A stretch of 64,000 nt of DNA from Caldilineaceae bacterium (GCA_011523365.1 WTGY01000157.1:1-64000), one strand, 5' to 3'; shown: positions 25,943-35,143, counted from the stretch's first letter. Made by a program: numbers and translations. The notes: a model not told the origin generated them from the letters alone.

Positions 25943-27445
25943 ATGGCAGACGAGAGTAGACCCAATGTCCTAATCTTTCTCTGCGACCAGTTGCGTTTGG
26001 ATTTGCTGGCCTGCTATGGGGAGACGCTTGTGCGTACACCAAACATCTCGGCCCTGGCGCAGGATTCCTGTGTTTTCGAACGGGCCTATACGCCCTGTGC
26101 AATCTGCTCGCTTGCGCGCGCCAGCCTGCTAACGGGGCTCTACCCTCATAGCCACCACATGTTTAACAATTCGACGCCGCGCTATTCCTACTGCGAAAAC
26201 CTGCGACCCGGCGTCGCAATGATACAGGACTGGATTGACGAGGAGAGCGACTACGAGTCGGCCTGGTTTGGGAAATGGCACGTCGGCCCTGCTCAGGACC
26301 TGTTTGACTCCCGCTTCCATCATACTCAAAAGCCTTACGAAGGCGGCCCCGAGTTTCTAACCAGCTCCCACTGGCATCCCAGCACGCGCATCGCGCCCCT
26401 GGTGGAAAGCGTCGGGCGGAGTACGGCAGGTACGCTGGATGTGGGGCTGGAGGGATTCCCCGATGTTGTTGCGGCCCGCTACTCCCAAGAGTTCCTGCAC
26501 AACCGCGACGGGACGAGGCCCTTTTTCATGACCTGCTCATTTCCCGGGCCGCACAGCCCGTGGATGGTCCCAGACGAATGGGGCATTCGTTACGACGCGG
26601 CTGACATCGAACTGTGGCCCAATCGCTTTGACAACTTTGAGGGAAAGCCGATCAACCAGAGGAAGTTGCGCCTGATGCAGGAGGTTCGAGGGAAAGAACT
26701 CCTGCGGTCCGCTGCGCGCCCGCTGCCGGAGGGGGATTCCCGGCAGACTCAGGAGACGAAGGACAGGGAGTTGCGGGAGCTGCTGGCCTGTTGCTTCTCC
26801 TATCTGGAGCTGATCGACCAGATGGTTGGCGAAGTTTTGGCAACGCTCAAGGAACTGGATCTATATGAGGAGACAGCAGTCGTCTTCACTGCGGATCACG
26901 GGGATATGGCGGGCTCCCATGGCATGATGAGCAAGGGCGCGTATATGTATGACGAGATCTACCGCATTCCCCTGTTGGTAAAAGGCCCTGGAATGCCCCA
27001 ACCCAGGCGCAGCGGCGCGTTTGTGCATTTGATGGATGTGACCGCGACCTGTCTGCACTTGATGGCGGGGGATAAACAGGAGAGCATGATGGGGCAAGAC
27101 CTGCACGGCGAGTCACTGCTTCCTCTCGTGCAGGAGAACGACAGTCGGGGCCGGGCAATGCACTACGCTGAGTACCACGGCGACTGGTACGGTCACTACT
27201 CGGCGCGGATGGTGACGGACGGCCGCTGGAAGCTGGTCTGGAATCTGACGGACCTGTGCGAGTTGTATGACTTGGAAAACGATCCCCACGAGCTACGCAA
27301 TTGCTTCTACGATCCCGATTATGAAGATGTGCGCGCCACCTGTTTCGACAATCTGATGGCGGAGGCGCAACGCACGGACGACGCGCAGTTGCGGCTGCTG
27401 CTGCCGCAAGTCGAGATTGCGGCACAGGGAACGGCCGGCCTCTGA
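25943..27445 (+). CDS. Sulfatase-family hydrolase with atypical CSLAR motif
   Basis: Alkaline-phosphatase-superfamily sulfatase, 500 residues, cytosolic. The N-terminal metal region is NVLIFLCDQLRLD (8-20), GKWHVGPAQD lies near 110, and TADHGDMAGSHG (316-327, Asp318-His319) is the second metal region. The catalytic Cys55 is in C-S-L-A-R rather than C-x-P-x-R: residue 57 is Leu (codon CTT) where both neighbours have Pro. The Pro is part of the signal read by the formylglycine-generating enzyme, so maturation may be impaired. The start follows the aligned starts of the two paralogs; an earlier ATG at 25922 is possible. It is about 12 residues longer than the next sulfatase, through an insert near 250-275. 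Confidence 0.88.
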   Translation: MADESRPNVLIFLCDQLRLDLLACYGETLVRTPNISALAQDSCVFERAYTPCAICSLARASLLTGLYPHSHHMFNNSTPRYSYCENLRPGVAMIQDWIDEESDYESAWFGKWHVGPAQDLFDSRFHHTQKPYEGGPEFLTSSHWHPSTRIAPLVESVGRSTAGTLDVGLEGFPDVVAARYSQEFLHNRDGTRPFFMTCSFPGPHSPWMVPDEWGIRYDAADIELWPNRFDNFEGKPINQRKLRLMQEVRGKELLRSAARPLPEGDSRQTQETKDRELRELLACCFSYLELIDQMVGEVLATLKELDLYEETAVVFTADHGDMAGSHGMMSKGAYMYDEIYRIPLLVKGPGMPQPRRSGAFVHLMDVTATCLHLMAGDKQESMMGQDLHGESLLPLVQENDSRGRAMHYAEYHGDWYGHYSARMVTDGRWKLVWNLTDLCELYDLENDPHELRNCFYDPDYEDVRATCFDNLMAEAQRTDDAQLRLLLPQVEIAAQGTAGL

Positions 27446-27537
27446 TCCCAACGAAGGGCAAATTTCAGCACAGCCGTCACTGTTTTTTTGTGCTAGCCTG
27501 CGCTCGTTCGACGATGCATACGGAACAGGCAGTTTGT

Positions 27538-29004
27538 ATGGCCAACGCGAGCAAACCCAACGTCCTGATCATCCTTTGTGACCAGTTGCGGCTCGATCTG
27601 TTGACCTGTTACCGCGAGACACTGGCACGAACGCCGAACATCACGAAGCTGGCCGGGGATTCCTGTCTGTTCGAACGGGCGTATACGCCCTGCGCGATCT
27701 GCTCGCCTGCCCGCGCCAGCCTGCTGACCGGCCTGTACCCCCACGGCCACCATATGTTCAATAACTCTACGCCCCGATATTCCTACTGCCAACACCTGCG
27801 GCCGGACGTGACGATGCTTCAGGACTGGGTCGACGACGAGAGCGACTATGAGTCGGCCTGGTTTGGAAAGTGGCACATCGGTCCGGCGCAGGACCTGTTC
27901 GACTCCCGTTTTCACTACACGCACGACGAGCCTCATGAAGGCGGGCCCGTCTTTCTGGAGACCACGAACTGGAACAACAAGAGGCAGGTAGGCCCCCTTG
28001 TTCAAAGTGTGGGGCGCGGCGCCGCGGGCACGCTGGACGTGGGGATGGAGGGTTTTCCCGACGTGGTCGCGGCTCGGTACACGCAGGCGTTTCTGCGCTC
28101 ACGCGACACGACGAGGCCCTTTTTCGCGATTTGTTCCTTCCCGGGTCCGCACTTTCCCTGGATGGTTCCGGAGGAATGGGGCATTCGCTATAGTCCGGCC
28201 GACATCGAAATGTGGCCGAATCGGTATGATACGTATGAGGGAAAACCGATCAACCAGAGAAAGATACGGCTTTTGAACGAGGCGAACGCGGGTGGTCTTT
28301 CTTCTGAGGAGCAGGACCAGGAGCTTAAGGAGATGCTGGCCTGCTGCTTCTCTTACATAGAGTTGATCGACGAGATGGTAGGCGAGGTCGTGTCAACGCT
28401 CAAGGAGCTCGGCCTCTATGAAGATACCGCTATCATTTTCACAGCTGACCACGGCGACATGGCCGGGTCACACGGGCTGATGAATAAGGGCGCGTACATG
28501 TATGACGAAATCTATCGCATTCCCTTGCTTCTGAAAAGGCCTGGGGCGTCCTGCGGATCTCGCAACAGTTCCTTTGTTCATCTGATGGACGTGACAGCCA
28601 CCTGTCTGCATCTTATGACGGGTACGGAGCAGGACAGTTTGGCGGGCCGGAGCCTTCACGGTCAGTCTCTGCTGCCGCTGGCCGAGGGCGAGGCGGACTG
28701 GCCGCGCAGTATGCATTACGCAGAATATCACGGCGACTGGTACGGTCACTATTCGACGCGAATGGTGACGGACGGGCGCTGGAAGCTGGTCTGGAATCTG
28801 ACGGATCTGTGCGAACTGTATGACTTGGAGAATGACCCCCATGAGTTGCACAACCGCTTCTACGACCCCGGCTTGGAAGCGATGCGTGCCACCTATTTCG
28901 AATTTCTGACAGTTGAGGCGCAGCGCACGGGCGACGGCCAGCTGCGGTTGCTGAAACCGCAAATCGAAATTGAAGCGCAGGGAACGGCGAGGCTCCGGGT
29001 CTGA
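27538..29004 (+). CDS. Sulfatase
   Basis: A 488-residue sulfatase with the full motif C55-S-P-A-R, the Cys being converted to formylglycine in active members. The N-terminal metal region is NVLIILCDQLRLD, then GKWHIGPAQD and FTADHGDMAGSHG. The C-terminus (RWKLVWNLTDLCELYDLENDPHEL) is typical of the type I sulfatase/choline-sulfatase-like branch. No signal peptide, so it acts in the cytosol, presumably on an imported sulfate ester. It is closest to the next gene: long stretches between about residues 140 and 330 are almost the same. Maturation requires an FGE or anaerobic equivalent not present in the window. Confidence 0.93.
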   Translation: MANASKPNVLIILCDQLRLDLLTCYRETLARTPNITKLAGDSCLFERAYTPCAICSPARASLLTGLYPHGHHMFNNSTPRYSYCQHLRPDVTMLQDWVDDESDYESAWFGKWHIGPAQDLFDSRFHYTHDEPHEGGPVFLETTNWNNKRQVGPLVQSVGRGAAGTLDVGMEGFPDVVAARYTQAFLRSRDTTRPFFAICSFPGPHFPWMVPEEWGIRYSPADIEMWPNRYDTYEGKPINQRKIRLLNEANAGGLSSEEQDQELKEMLACCFSYIELIDEMVGEVVSTLKELGLYEDTAIIFTADHGDMAGSHGLMNKGAYMYDEIYRIPLLLKRPGASCGSRNSSFVHLMDVTATCLHLMTGTEQDSLAGRSLHGQSLLPLAEGEADWPRSMHYAEYHGDWYGHYSTRMVTDGRWKLVWNLTDLCELYDLENDPHELHNRFYDPGLEAMRATYFEFLTVEAQRTGDGQLRLLKPQIEIEAQGTARLRV

Positions 29005-29090
29005 TAGCGGGCTTATCCAGTGCGGTCGCCACGGCTTCCTTGGTTGCCGCCTTTGCCCACTCGACAATGAACGCGTGAAAGGCAAATTGT

Positions 29091-30560
29091 ATGGCCAGCC
29101 TGAGCAAACCCAACGTACTGATCTTTCTCTGTGACCAGCTGCGGATCGATCTGTTAACCTGCTACCAAGAGACTCTGGTGCGGACTCCCAACATAACCGC
29201 CCTGGCCAACGACTCCTGCCTCTTCGAACGAGCATATACGCCTTTGGCACTGTGCTCGCCGGCCCGCGCCAGCCTGCTCACCGGCCTCTATCCGCACGGC
29301 CACCATATGTTCAACAACTCGACCCAGCATTATTCCTACTGCGAACACCTGCGGCCGGACATGACGATGCTGCAGGACTGGGTCGACGACGGGAGCGAAT
29401 ATGAGTCGGCCTGGTTTGGCAAGTGGCACATTGGGCCGGCGCAGGACCTGTTTGACTCCCGTTTCCACCATACGCACGACGAGCCACACGAAGGAGGCCA
29501 CGCTTTTCTGGATAGCTCGCACTGGCACCCGAACACAAGAATCGCGCCGCTGGTTCAAAGCGTGGGGCGCGGGACAGCGGGTACGCTGGACGTGGGGATG
29601 GAGGGTTTTCCCGATGTGGTCGCGGCTCGGTACACGCAGGCATTTCTACGCACGCGTGACACAACGAGGCCCTTTTTCGCTACTTGCTCCTTCCCGGGCC
29701 CGCACTTTCCATGGATGGTGCCGGAGGAATGGGGAATTCGCTACGACCCGGCTGACATCGAAATATGGCCCAATCGGTATGACACGTATGAGGGAAAACC
29801 GATTAACCAGAGAAAGATCCGCCTTTTGAACGAGGCGAATGCCGGTGGTCTTTCTGCTGAGGAACAGGACCAGGAGCTGAAAGAGCTGCTGGCCTGCTGC
29901 TTCTCCTACATAGAGCTGATCGACGAGATGGTGGGCGAGGTCGTGTCAACGCTCAAGGAGTTCGGACTCTATGAAGATACCGCTATCATCTTCACTGCGG
30001 ATCATGGCGACATGGCAGGGTCACATGGACTGATGAATAAGGGCGCGTATATGTATGACGAAATCTATCGCATCCCTATGCTTCTGAAGAGGCCCGGGGC
30101 GACCAGCGCTTCACGAAACAGTTCTTTTGTTCACCTGATGGACTTGACGGCCACGTGCCTGCACCTGATGACGGGTAAGGAGCAGGACAGTTTGTCGGGG
30201 CGGAGCCTTCACGGGCAGTCTCTTCTGCCACTGATTGCGGGAGAGGCGGAGTGGCCGCGCAGTATGCACTACGCGCAGTATCACGGGGACCCGTGGGGGC
30301 ACTACTCTTCGCGAATGGTTACCGACGGGCGCTGGAAGTTAGTCTGGAATCTTACCGATCTATGTGAACTCTACGATCTGGAAAACGATCCTCACGAGTT
30401 GAATAACCGCTTCTACGATCCCGATTGTGGTGAGGTGCGCGCTTCATGCTTCGAATACCTCCTGGCGGAGGCGAAGCGTACCGGCGACGCCCATGTCTTC
30501 CTGCTGAAGCCGGAACATGAAATGGCCATTCAAGGGATCCCTGTCCCTGGAAGCTCTTGA
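29091..30560 (+). CDS. Sulfatase
   Basis: A 489-residue sulfatase, third of the tandem set, with C55-S-P-A-R intact, NVLIFLCDQLRID, GKWHIGPAQD and FTADHGDMAGSHG. The segments just before this gene and the preceding one resemble each other (both end in a GGCA-TTTGT-ATGGCC pattern), which suggests that gene plus leader were duplicated together. It differs from its neighbours around residue 51-53 (LAL instead of CAI) and in the C-terminal tail. Cytosolic; the substrate is unknown but probably related to that of its neighbour. Confidence 0.93.
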   Translation: MASLSKPNVLIFLCDQLRIDLLTCYQETLVRTPNITALANDSCLFERAYTPLALCSPARASLLTGLYPHGHHMFNNSTQHYSYCEHLRPDMTMLQDWVDDGSEYESAWFGKWHIGPAQDLFDSRFHHTHDEPHEGGHAFLDSSHWHPNTRIAPLVQSVGRGTAGTLDVGMEGFPDVVAARYTQAFLRTRDTTRPFFATCSFPGPHFPWMVPEEWGIRYDPADIEIWPNRYDTYEGKPINQRKIRLLNEANAGGLSAEEQDQELKELLACCFSYIELIDEMVGEVVSTLKEFGLYEDTAIIFTADHGDMAGSHGLMNKGAYMYDEIYRIPMLLKRPGATSASRNSSFVHLMDLTATCLHLMTGKEQDSLSGRSLHGQSLLPLIAGEAEWPRSMHYAQYHGDPWGHYSSRMVTDGRWKLVWNLTDLCELYDLENDPHELNNRFYDPDCGEVRASCFEYLLAEAKRTGDAHVFLLKPEHEMAIQGIPVPGSS

Positions 30561-30656
30561 CCGGCCAGCATCTCCCTTGCAGGCGCGGCGCCTCTGAACC
30601 CAACCCAAATTGTCCAGAGAATTGAAGAGAACCAGAAGGAAAAGAGGAGGTCAACG

Positions 30657-31526
30657 ATGAAATTTGGTGTCTTTCTTCCCAGCCATGGACCGGCGAAGTC
30701 GCCGCAGGCGGTCCATCAGGTGGCGCGGGCGGCTGAGCAGGCCGGTTACGATTCGCTGTGGGCGGCAGATCATGTGCTTGTCCATAAGCGGTTCAGCGAT
30801 TTCTGCCTGATCGAGACGTTTGTCACGTTGGGCTATGTGGCGGCGATCACCGAGACGATCACGCTGGGCACGACGGTACTGGTGCTGCCGCAGCGCGATC
30901 CGATCCTGGCGGCCAAGCAGGCGGCGGCGGTAGACCAGTACTCTGACGGGCGCTTGATCCTGGGGCTTGGCGTGGGATGGATGGATGATGAGTACCGCTA
31001 TCTGCGCACCGATTTCAGTAAGCGCGGGCGCATGATGGACGAGTGGATGGATGTAATGCGCGTGCTGTGGAGCGAGGATGAGCCATCATTCCAGGGAGAA
31101 TGGATCAATTTCGAGGAGAGCGCGTTCGAGCCGAAACCGGCGCAGAAGGGAGGACCGCCGTACACGATAGGCGGGCTGAGCGATGCGGCAATTCGACGCG
31201 CGGCGACGAAGGCGAGCGGTTGGCATCCGATTCAGATCGAACCTGAGGAAGTTACCGCCGGGGTGGCCAAGCTGCGCGCGTGGGCGAACGGGGAGCCGCG
31301 TACGGTCGTTTTCCATGCCCGTACTGAGTTAGGTGATCAGGCGGACCCGGAAGTGTCCATTCTCAGAGGGTCGATATCCGAAATCAGCGACCGCATCGGG
31401 CGTTACGCTGAAGCCGGCGTTGAGCACATGCTTTTCGACTTCAACACGACGCCTACGGCCGACGCGATTCAGGATCAGATGGAGCGGATCGCGTCTGAAG
31501 TGTTTCCGGTCCATAAGACCGCTTAA
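30657..31526 (+). CDS. Luciferase-like oxidoreductase, F420-type
   Basis: A 289-residue LLM-class flavoprotein. MKFGVFLPSHGPAKSPQAVHQVARAAEQAGYDSLWAADHVL is the classical start, and GLGVGWMDDEYRYLRTDFSKRGRMMDEWMDVMRVLW (near 100-140) is the pattern of the F420-dependent subgroup. GAGGAGG precedes the ATG at good distance. The cofactor (F420 or FMN) is assigned by resemblance only. It is the last plus-strand gene before the minus-strand pair, 29 bases from the convergent Gfo/Idh/MocA gene, and may belong to the sulfatase operon. Confidence 0.88.
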   Translation: MKFGVFLPSHGPAKSPQAVHQVARAAEQAGYDSLWAADHVLVHKRFSDFCLIETFVTLGYVAAITETITLGTTVLVLPQRDPILAAKQAAAVDQYSDGRLILGLGVGWMDDEYRYLRTDFSKRGRMMDEWMDVMRVLWSEDEPSFQGEWINFEESAFEPKPAQKGGPPYTIGGLSDAAIRRAATKASGWHPIQIEPEEVTAGVAKLRAWANGEPRTVVFHARTELGDQADPEVSILRGSISEISDRIGRYAEAGVEHMLFDFNTTPTADAIQDQMERIASEVFPVHKTA

Positions 31527-31555
31527 GGGTTCGTGGGCTTCGGGGCACTCGCTGC

Positions 31556-32614
31556 TTACAGGGAGTCAATCTCCTCAATCTTCGCCCAGCCGCCGCTATC
31601 CTTTGAAGCTTCCGCTGCCAGTCCTATCAAGTGGAGTTGGGCGACGGAGTTTGCGTCGGCGGGAAGCGGCGCGGTCCCAAGCAATTCTCTGAGTGTGTCG
31701 ATACCACTTGCGGAGGGGGCTGGTTCGGTAAGCGGTTCACCTGTGACAGCGTTGAGAAACGCGGCGACGCATTCGTTCATGCCGGGCCAGCCGGCGCGCG
31801 GTTCGGATTCTGCTACCCTTTCGATCGACCAGTCACTCTGGCTGCGCGTGCGCTGGCGCAGTTCGCCGGAGAAGATGTCCACAACCAGGTCGCCCTCGTC
31901 ACCGTTTACTTCGATGGTTGTCTCCAGGTCGACGACCGCTCCGAGATTGACTTGAACGGTGCCCCAGGCGCCATTGTAGTCGAAGAGGCCCTGGCATTGG
32001 CGCTGTGCGCGGCCGGGCAGGCCGTCGCCTTCGAGGACGAGTACGCGAGTGGGTGTTGCGCCGAGGATTCGGTTGAGAGCATCCACGTACCAGGGGGCGA
32101 GATGGTTGATCGTGCTCAGTTCGGACGCGGGGTCCGCGTCCCAGTTTGACTGCAAACGGATGCGGGCCGTGCGAGGTTGGCCTATGGCGCCGTCACGTAC
32201 TCGTCGGGCAGCCTCGATGAAGGCGGGAATGAACCCGATTTCCAGGTCGGCGTGGGTCACTTTAGGGGCGTTAAGCAACTTGGTGACCATCGGGCGAATC
32301 CGGTGGCGCTGGTTGGCGAGGGGCGGTTCATAGAATGTGGGGACGCCGGCGCCGAGCGCTGCTGAGAGTGTTTCCTCATGCGCGGCTTCGGAGACGGCGA
32401 TGAAGACGGCGTCGACGGGAGGGCCGCTCAACAGTTTGGCGGCATTTGAGTGAATTGAGATGTCTGGGCCGAGTTCAGAGGCTATGCGCTGCTGCGTTGT
32501 GGCGCTTGGTGCGGCTGCGGAGACGATTTGGGCGCGGCCGTCGCGTTGCAGTGCGGGTATGTAGGCAATGCGGGTCCAGTTGCCGTAGCCGATGAGTCCG
32601 ACGCGAAGATCCAT
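31556..32614 (-). CDS. Gfo/Idh/MocA-family oxidoreductase lacking the EKP lysine
   Basis: A 352-residue protein with an N-terminal nucleotide-binding fold (VGLIGYGNW, residues 5-13) and the C-terminal alpha/beta domain of NAD(P)-dependent sugar dehydrogenases. Active members carry Glu-Lys-Pro at the end of the fifth strand. Here the text is FYEPPLANQ, with Glu96-Pro97-Pro98, so the conserved Lys is missing. It may be inactive as a dehydrogenase or act by another mechanism, as in the hydrolytic glycosidase branch. GGGAA lies upstream of the ATG. It follows the nuclease gene by 33 bases on the same strand. Confidence 0.85.
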   Translation of the reverse strand: MDLRVGLIGYGNWTRIAYIPALQRDGRAQIVSAAAPSATTQQRIASELGPDISIHSNAAKLLSGPPVDAVFIAVSEAAHEETLSAALGAGVPTFYEPPLANQRHRIRPMVTKLLNAPKVTHADLEIGFIPAFIEAARRVRDGAIGQPRTARIRLQSNWDADPASELSTINHLAPWYVDALNRILGATPTRVLVLEGDGLPGRAQRQCQGLFDYNGAWGTVQVNLGAVVDLETTIEVNGDEGDLVVDIFSGELRQRTRSQSDWSIERVAESEPRAGWPGMNECVAAFLNAVTGEPLTEPAPSASGIDTLRELLGTAPLPADANSVAQLHLIGLAAEASKDSGGWAKIEEIDSL

Positions 32615-32647
32615 TGCAATTCCCTTTTTTCGTTCCCAATTTCAAAA

Positions 32648-33370
32648 TCAAAACAACGGGTCGGGCCAGCGGACGAAGGCCAGTGCGCCCGCGAGCCGGT
32701 TGAAGTCTGCCTCGGACAGGTCTTCCCGGTAGGGGAGCGCCTTCTGGATCGCCTCCGGTTGGCCGGCATAGCGACTGACGATCTTTTCGGCGTTGATTAG
32801 GGCGTCGCCGTATTGCAGGACGAGAAGGCAGAGGCATTTATAGCCGTGCTGGCGGGCGTACCAGGAACCGACATCGATCAGGCGAATCACTTGGTCGCGG
32901 TTGCGGTCGAAATTTGTGAACTCGCTTACACCGGAGTGGCACTTGGCTTCAACCAGCACAACCGCGCTCTTCCCCAGGGTGATCATCAGGTCCGGTTCCG
33001 AATCTCCTTCCACTTTTTGCCGGCTGGGAGGCGGAGGTAGCTTTGGCCAGAACTCCAGCCTTGCCGCCTTAATGTCCTTAAAGACCTGGGGAGGCACTGA
33101 GCCAAAGAATGACTGCCGAATGAGCTGAGTCAGTATGCGTGTCCTCTGCGGCTCGTCGTTGAGCAGCGGACTGAAATAGTGCCAGGTGCGGGCATCTTCG
33201 GAGTTCTCGCTGAGGACTTTGGGCAGTCCTTCGGCGATTGACGGCGGGAACTTCTCGGTCAATTTGCCCTGAAGCGCCGGGTGCGCGGTATCGGTCTGTT
33301 TCAGTAAAGGATGGTTTTCCGGCCGTCTCCAGACCCTGACTCTGGAGGAGCTGACGACGAACTCGCTCAA
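32648..33370 (-). CDS. PD-(D/E)XK nuclease-like protein
   Basis: A 240-residue protein with a clear PD-(D/E)XK signature: EPD at 125-127, a 13-residue gap, then VEAKCHSG with Glu141 and Lys143. That core is shared by restriction endonucleases and repair nucleases. A helical N-terminal half precedes it and a helical tail (NRDQVIRLIDVGSWYARQHGYKCLCLLVL) follows. The start is TTG at 33370, with AAAGG seven bases upstream. No methyltransferase or helicase lies nearby, so it is not an ordinary restriction module. It may be an orphan defence or housekeeping nuclease; the target is unknown. Confidence 0.75.
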   Translation of the reverse strand: MSEFVVSSSRVRVWRRPENHPLLKQTDTAHPALQGKLTEKFPPSIAEGLPKVLSENSEDARTWHYFSPLLNDEPQRTRILTQLIRQSFFGSVPPQVFKDIKAARLEFWPKLPPPPSRQKVEGDSEPDLMITLGKSAVVLVEAKCHSGVSEFTNFDRNRDQVIRLIDVGSWYARQHGYKCLCLLVLQYGDALINAEKIVSRYAGQPEAIQKALPYREDLSEADFNRLAGALAFVRWPDPLF

Positions 33371-33444
33371 TTTCCTGCCTTTCTTGCTTTTCCGAAAAAG
33401 GTTAAAGGTTTCCGGTCAGTTTGCGAGCAGAACAGGCTCTCTTT

Positions 33445-33473
33445 ATTGTACGGATACCATGAGTTCCTGACAA
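33445..33473 (-). promoter_or_regulatory. Minus-strand promoter for the nuclease pair
   Basis: Read on the minus strand: TTGTCA (33473-33468), a 17-base spacer, TACAAT (33450-33445). Each box matches five of six. The -10 ends about 75 bases upstream of the TTG start of the nuclease gene. Confidence 0.65.
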
Positions 33474-33540
33474 TTCCTGGACGGTCACTCTTACAGTGGC
33501 AAAGTTCAGTAGGTGGCCAGGACGGTCGGAGAAAGCTCGG

Positions 33541-33569
33541 TTGGCAGGAGGGTCAAGGCGTGATACTCT
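33541..33569 (+). promoter_or_regulatory. Candidate promoter for the FAD oxidase
   Basis: TTGGCA (33541-33546), a 17-base spacer and TACTCT (33564-33569) with an extended TGA before it. The -35 is good and the -10 weak. It faces away from the nuclease promoter, about 70 bases upstream of the oxidase ATG. Confidence 0.4.
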
Positions 33570-33637
33570 GTGGCGCAGTTTGAGGTGCGGTACTGCCCAC
33601 TGAATCCATTCCACAAGAGAAAGTCAGAACAGAAATC

Positions 33638-34846
33638 ATGCCCAGATTCATCGTTATCGGCGGCGGCGCGATTGGCCTGAATGCCGCCTACCAGTTGACG
33701 CGCATGCAGGCTGGCAAGGTGACGCTGTTGGAGAAGGGTCAGGTTGGCGACGGTTCCAGCAGCCGCGCAGGCGGCATCATCACAGGGCTGCTATGGTCGG
33801 AGACGGGCGTGCTGGCGCGCATGATCAGCCTGCGTCTGTACCAGGAGTTGAGCGCAGACCTGGAACGGTACGGCTACTGTTTCCAGGACGTTGGGTGCCT
33901 GAATCTGTTCGACCCGGCGTCGTGGGGGGAGCGTGAGGAGCTGCTCCCCTTGTACGACCGCCTCGGGTTTGGATACGAGATCCTCGACGCGGCGCAGATG
34001 CGGCGGCGCTGGCCCGATCTGACGCCCGAGGCCGATCTGATCGGGCTGCATGACGCTGTGGGCGGCTATAGTGAGCCGCATGAGTTCGTGCCAGCGCTGG
34101 CCAGGCGCTGCCGCGATCTTGGTGTCGAGATTCGAGAGAATGCGCGCGTCGACGGTCTGCAGATCGACAATGGGCGCGTGGTTGGTGTGCAGACGGGGCT
34201 GGGTGTGCTGGAGGCGGATGTGGTGGTCTGTACGGTCCACGCCTGGACCGCAGCGTTCATGGAAGGCTGCGGTGTGCGGCTGCCGATCAAGTCCTTTGTC
34301 CACCAGCGGTACGTTTCTTCGAAGCTGCCAGAAAGGGCATCGATTCCGGCAATCAACGCCAACCCTTATGGAGGCTATATCCGGCCGGCGCGCCTGGGTA
34401 CAACGGACTTCCGTATTCTGGCGGGAGGGGAGACCGAAGACAGGGAGGAGGAGAGCGTCGACGGTCCTTCATTCCATATGGCGGGCCTTTCGGCTCCGAG
34501 GAATCTGCGGAGTCAGCTTTCTGAGAATCTGACGCCCCTTGTGCCAAAACTGGCCGCAACCCGCTGGGAGACCGAGCAAGTCGGGTTGATATCCTTCTCT
34601 CTGGACAGTGAGCCCGTCCTGGGGCATCTGCCTGAATTGCCTGGGCTGGTGGTGGGGGCCGCCTTTCATTCCGGTGGGTTTGCCTACAGCCCGGTGGCAG
34701 GGTTGCTGCTGGCAGAGTTAGCGGCCGGTGATTCGCCGAGTGTCGATATCTCCTCTTTCTCGCCGGGTCGATTCACCAAAGAGGAAACGGAAGACTACCT
34801 AGCGACGACCGTAGTGCAGGCCGAAGCGTTTCGGCGCCGCCACTAA
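33638..34846 (+). CDS. FAD-dependent amine/amino-acid oxidase (DAO family)
   Basis: A 402-residue flavoprotein with the FAD-binding start FIVIGGGAIGLNAAYQL and a C-terminal FAD segment FHSGGFAYSPVAGLLLAELAAG near 340-365. The layout matches D-amino-acid/sarcosine/glycine oxidases, which oxidise an amine or imino acid to an imine, passing electrons to oxygen or another acceptor. No signal peptide. It stands alone with its own candidate promoter, divergent from the nuclease pair. The substrate cannot be chosen from sequence. Confidence 0.87.
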   Translation: MPRFIVIGGGAIGLNAAYQLTRMQAGKVTLLEKGQVGDGSSSRAGGIITGLLWSETGVLARMISLRLYQELSADLERYGYCFQDVGCLNLFDPASWGEREELLPLYDRLGFGYEILDAAQMRRRWPDLTPEADLIGLHDAVGGYSEPHEFVPALARRCRDLGVEIRENARVDGLQIDNGRVVGVQTGLGVLEADVVVCTVHAWTAAFMEGCGVRLPIKSFVHQRYVSSKLPERASIPAINANPYGGYIRPARLGTTDFRILAGGETEDREEESVDGPSFHMAGLSAPRNLRSQLSENLTPLVPKLAATRWETEQVGLISFSLDSEPVLGHLPELPGLVVGAAFHSGGFAYSPVAGLLLAELAAGDSPSVDISSFSPGRFTKEETEDYLATTVVQAEAFRRRH

Positions 34847-35089
34847 ATTGGCAGCGAGCCGCAGCTGGGGTACATCCCAGGTTTGGCGTGGAAACAGTCT
34901 GGCGGGAATTCGTGCGGGCGGTGGTTGGCGTTGCTCACCGGATTCTGGAGGGATGCAGGGCAAGCACAGGGCAGGCACCTACGGTGATTTGGTGGGACTG
35001 GCGGGACGTGGCCTGGTTAGATACCTTCGATTAGGCATTTGTCACCAATGTCGACACCCGGTCGATGAGGCATGTTGTAGGAGAGGGGG
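34847..35089. other. Intergenic stretch between oxidase and repeat module
   Basis: No gene supported. A short inverted repeat (CTGGG, six-base loop, CCCAG near 34865-34880) may be a weak terminator for the oxidase. A 128-codon frame runs through this stretch and into the repeat, but its composition is not protein-like and it has no ribosome site. Confidence 0.5.
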
Positions 35090-35143
35090 CGTTGCGGGGG
35101 CGGAGCCCCCGCACAAGGGAGGGCCGAATAGGCCCGACCGCCC
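35090..35143. repeat. 54-base dispersed repeat, copy 2
   Basis: Identical over 54 bases to positions 1-54, with the same 8-base stem (35094-35101 and 35105-35112). It is followed by two heptamer units and, at 35226-35258, by a 33-base stretch with 27 matches to 174-206. The unit again stands upstream of a promoter and a binding-protein operon. Confidence 0.92.
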
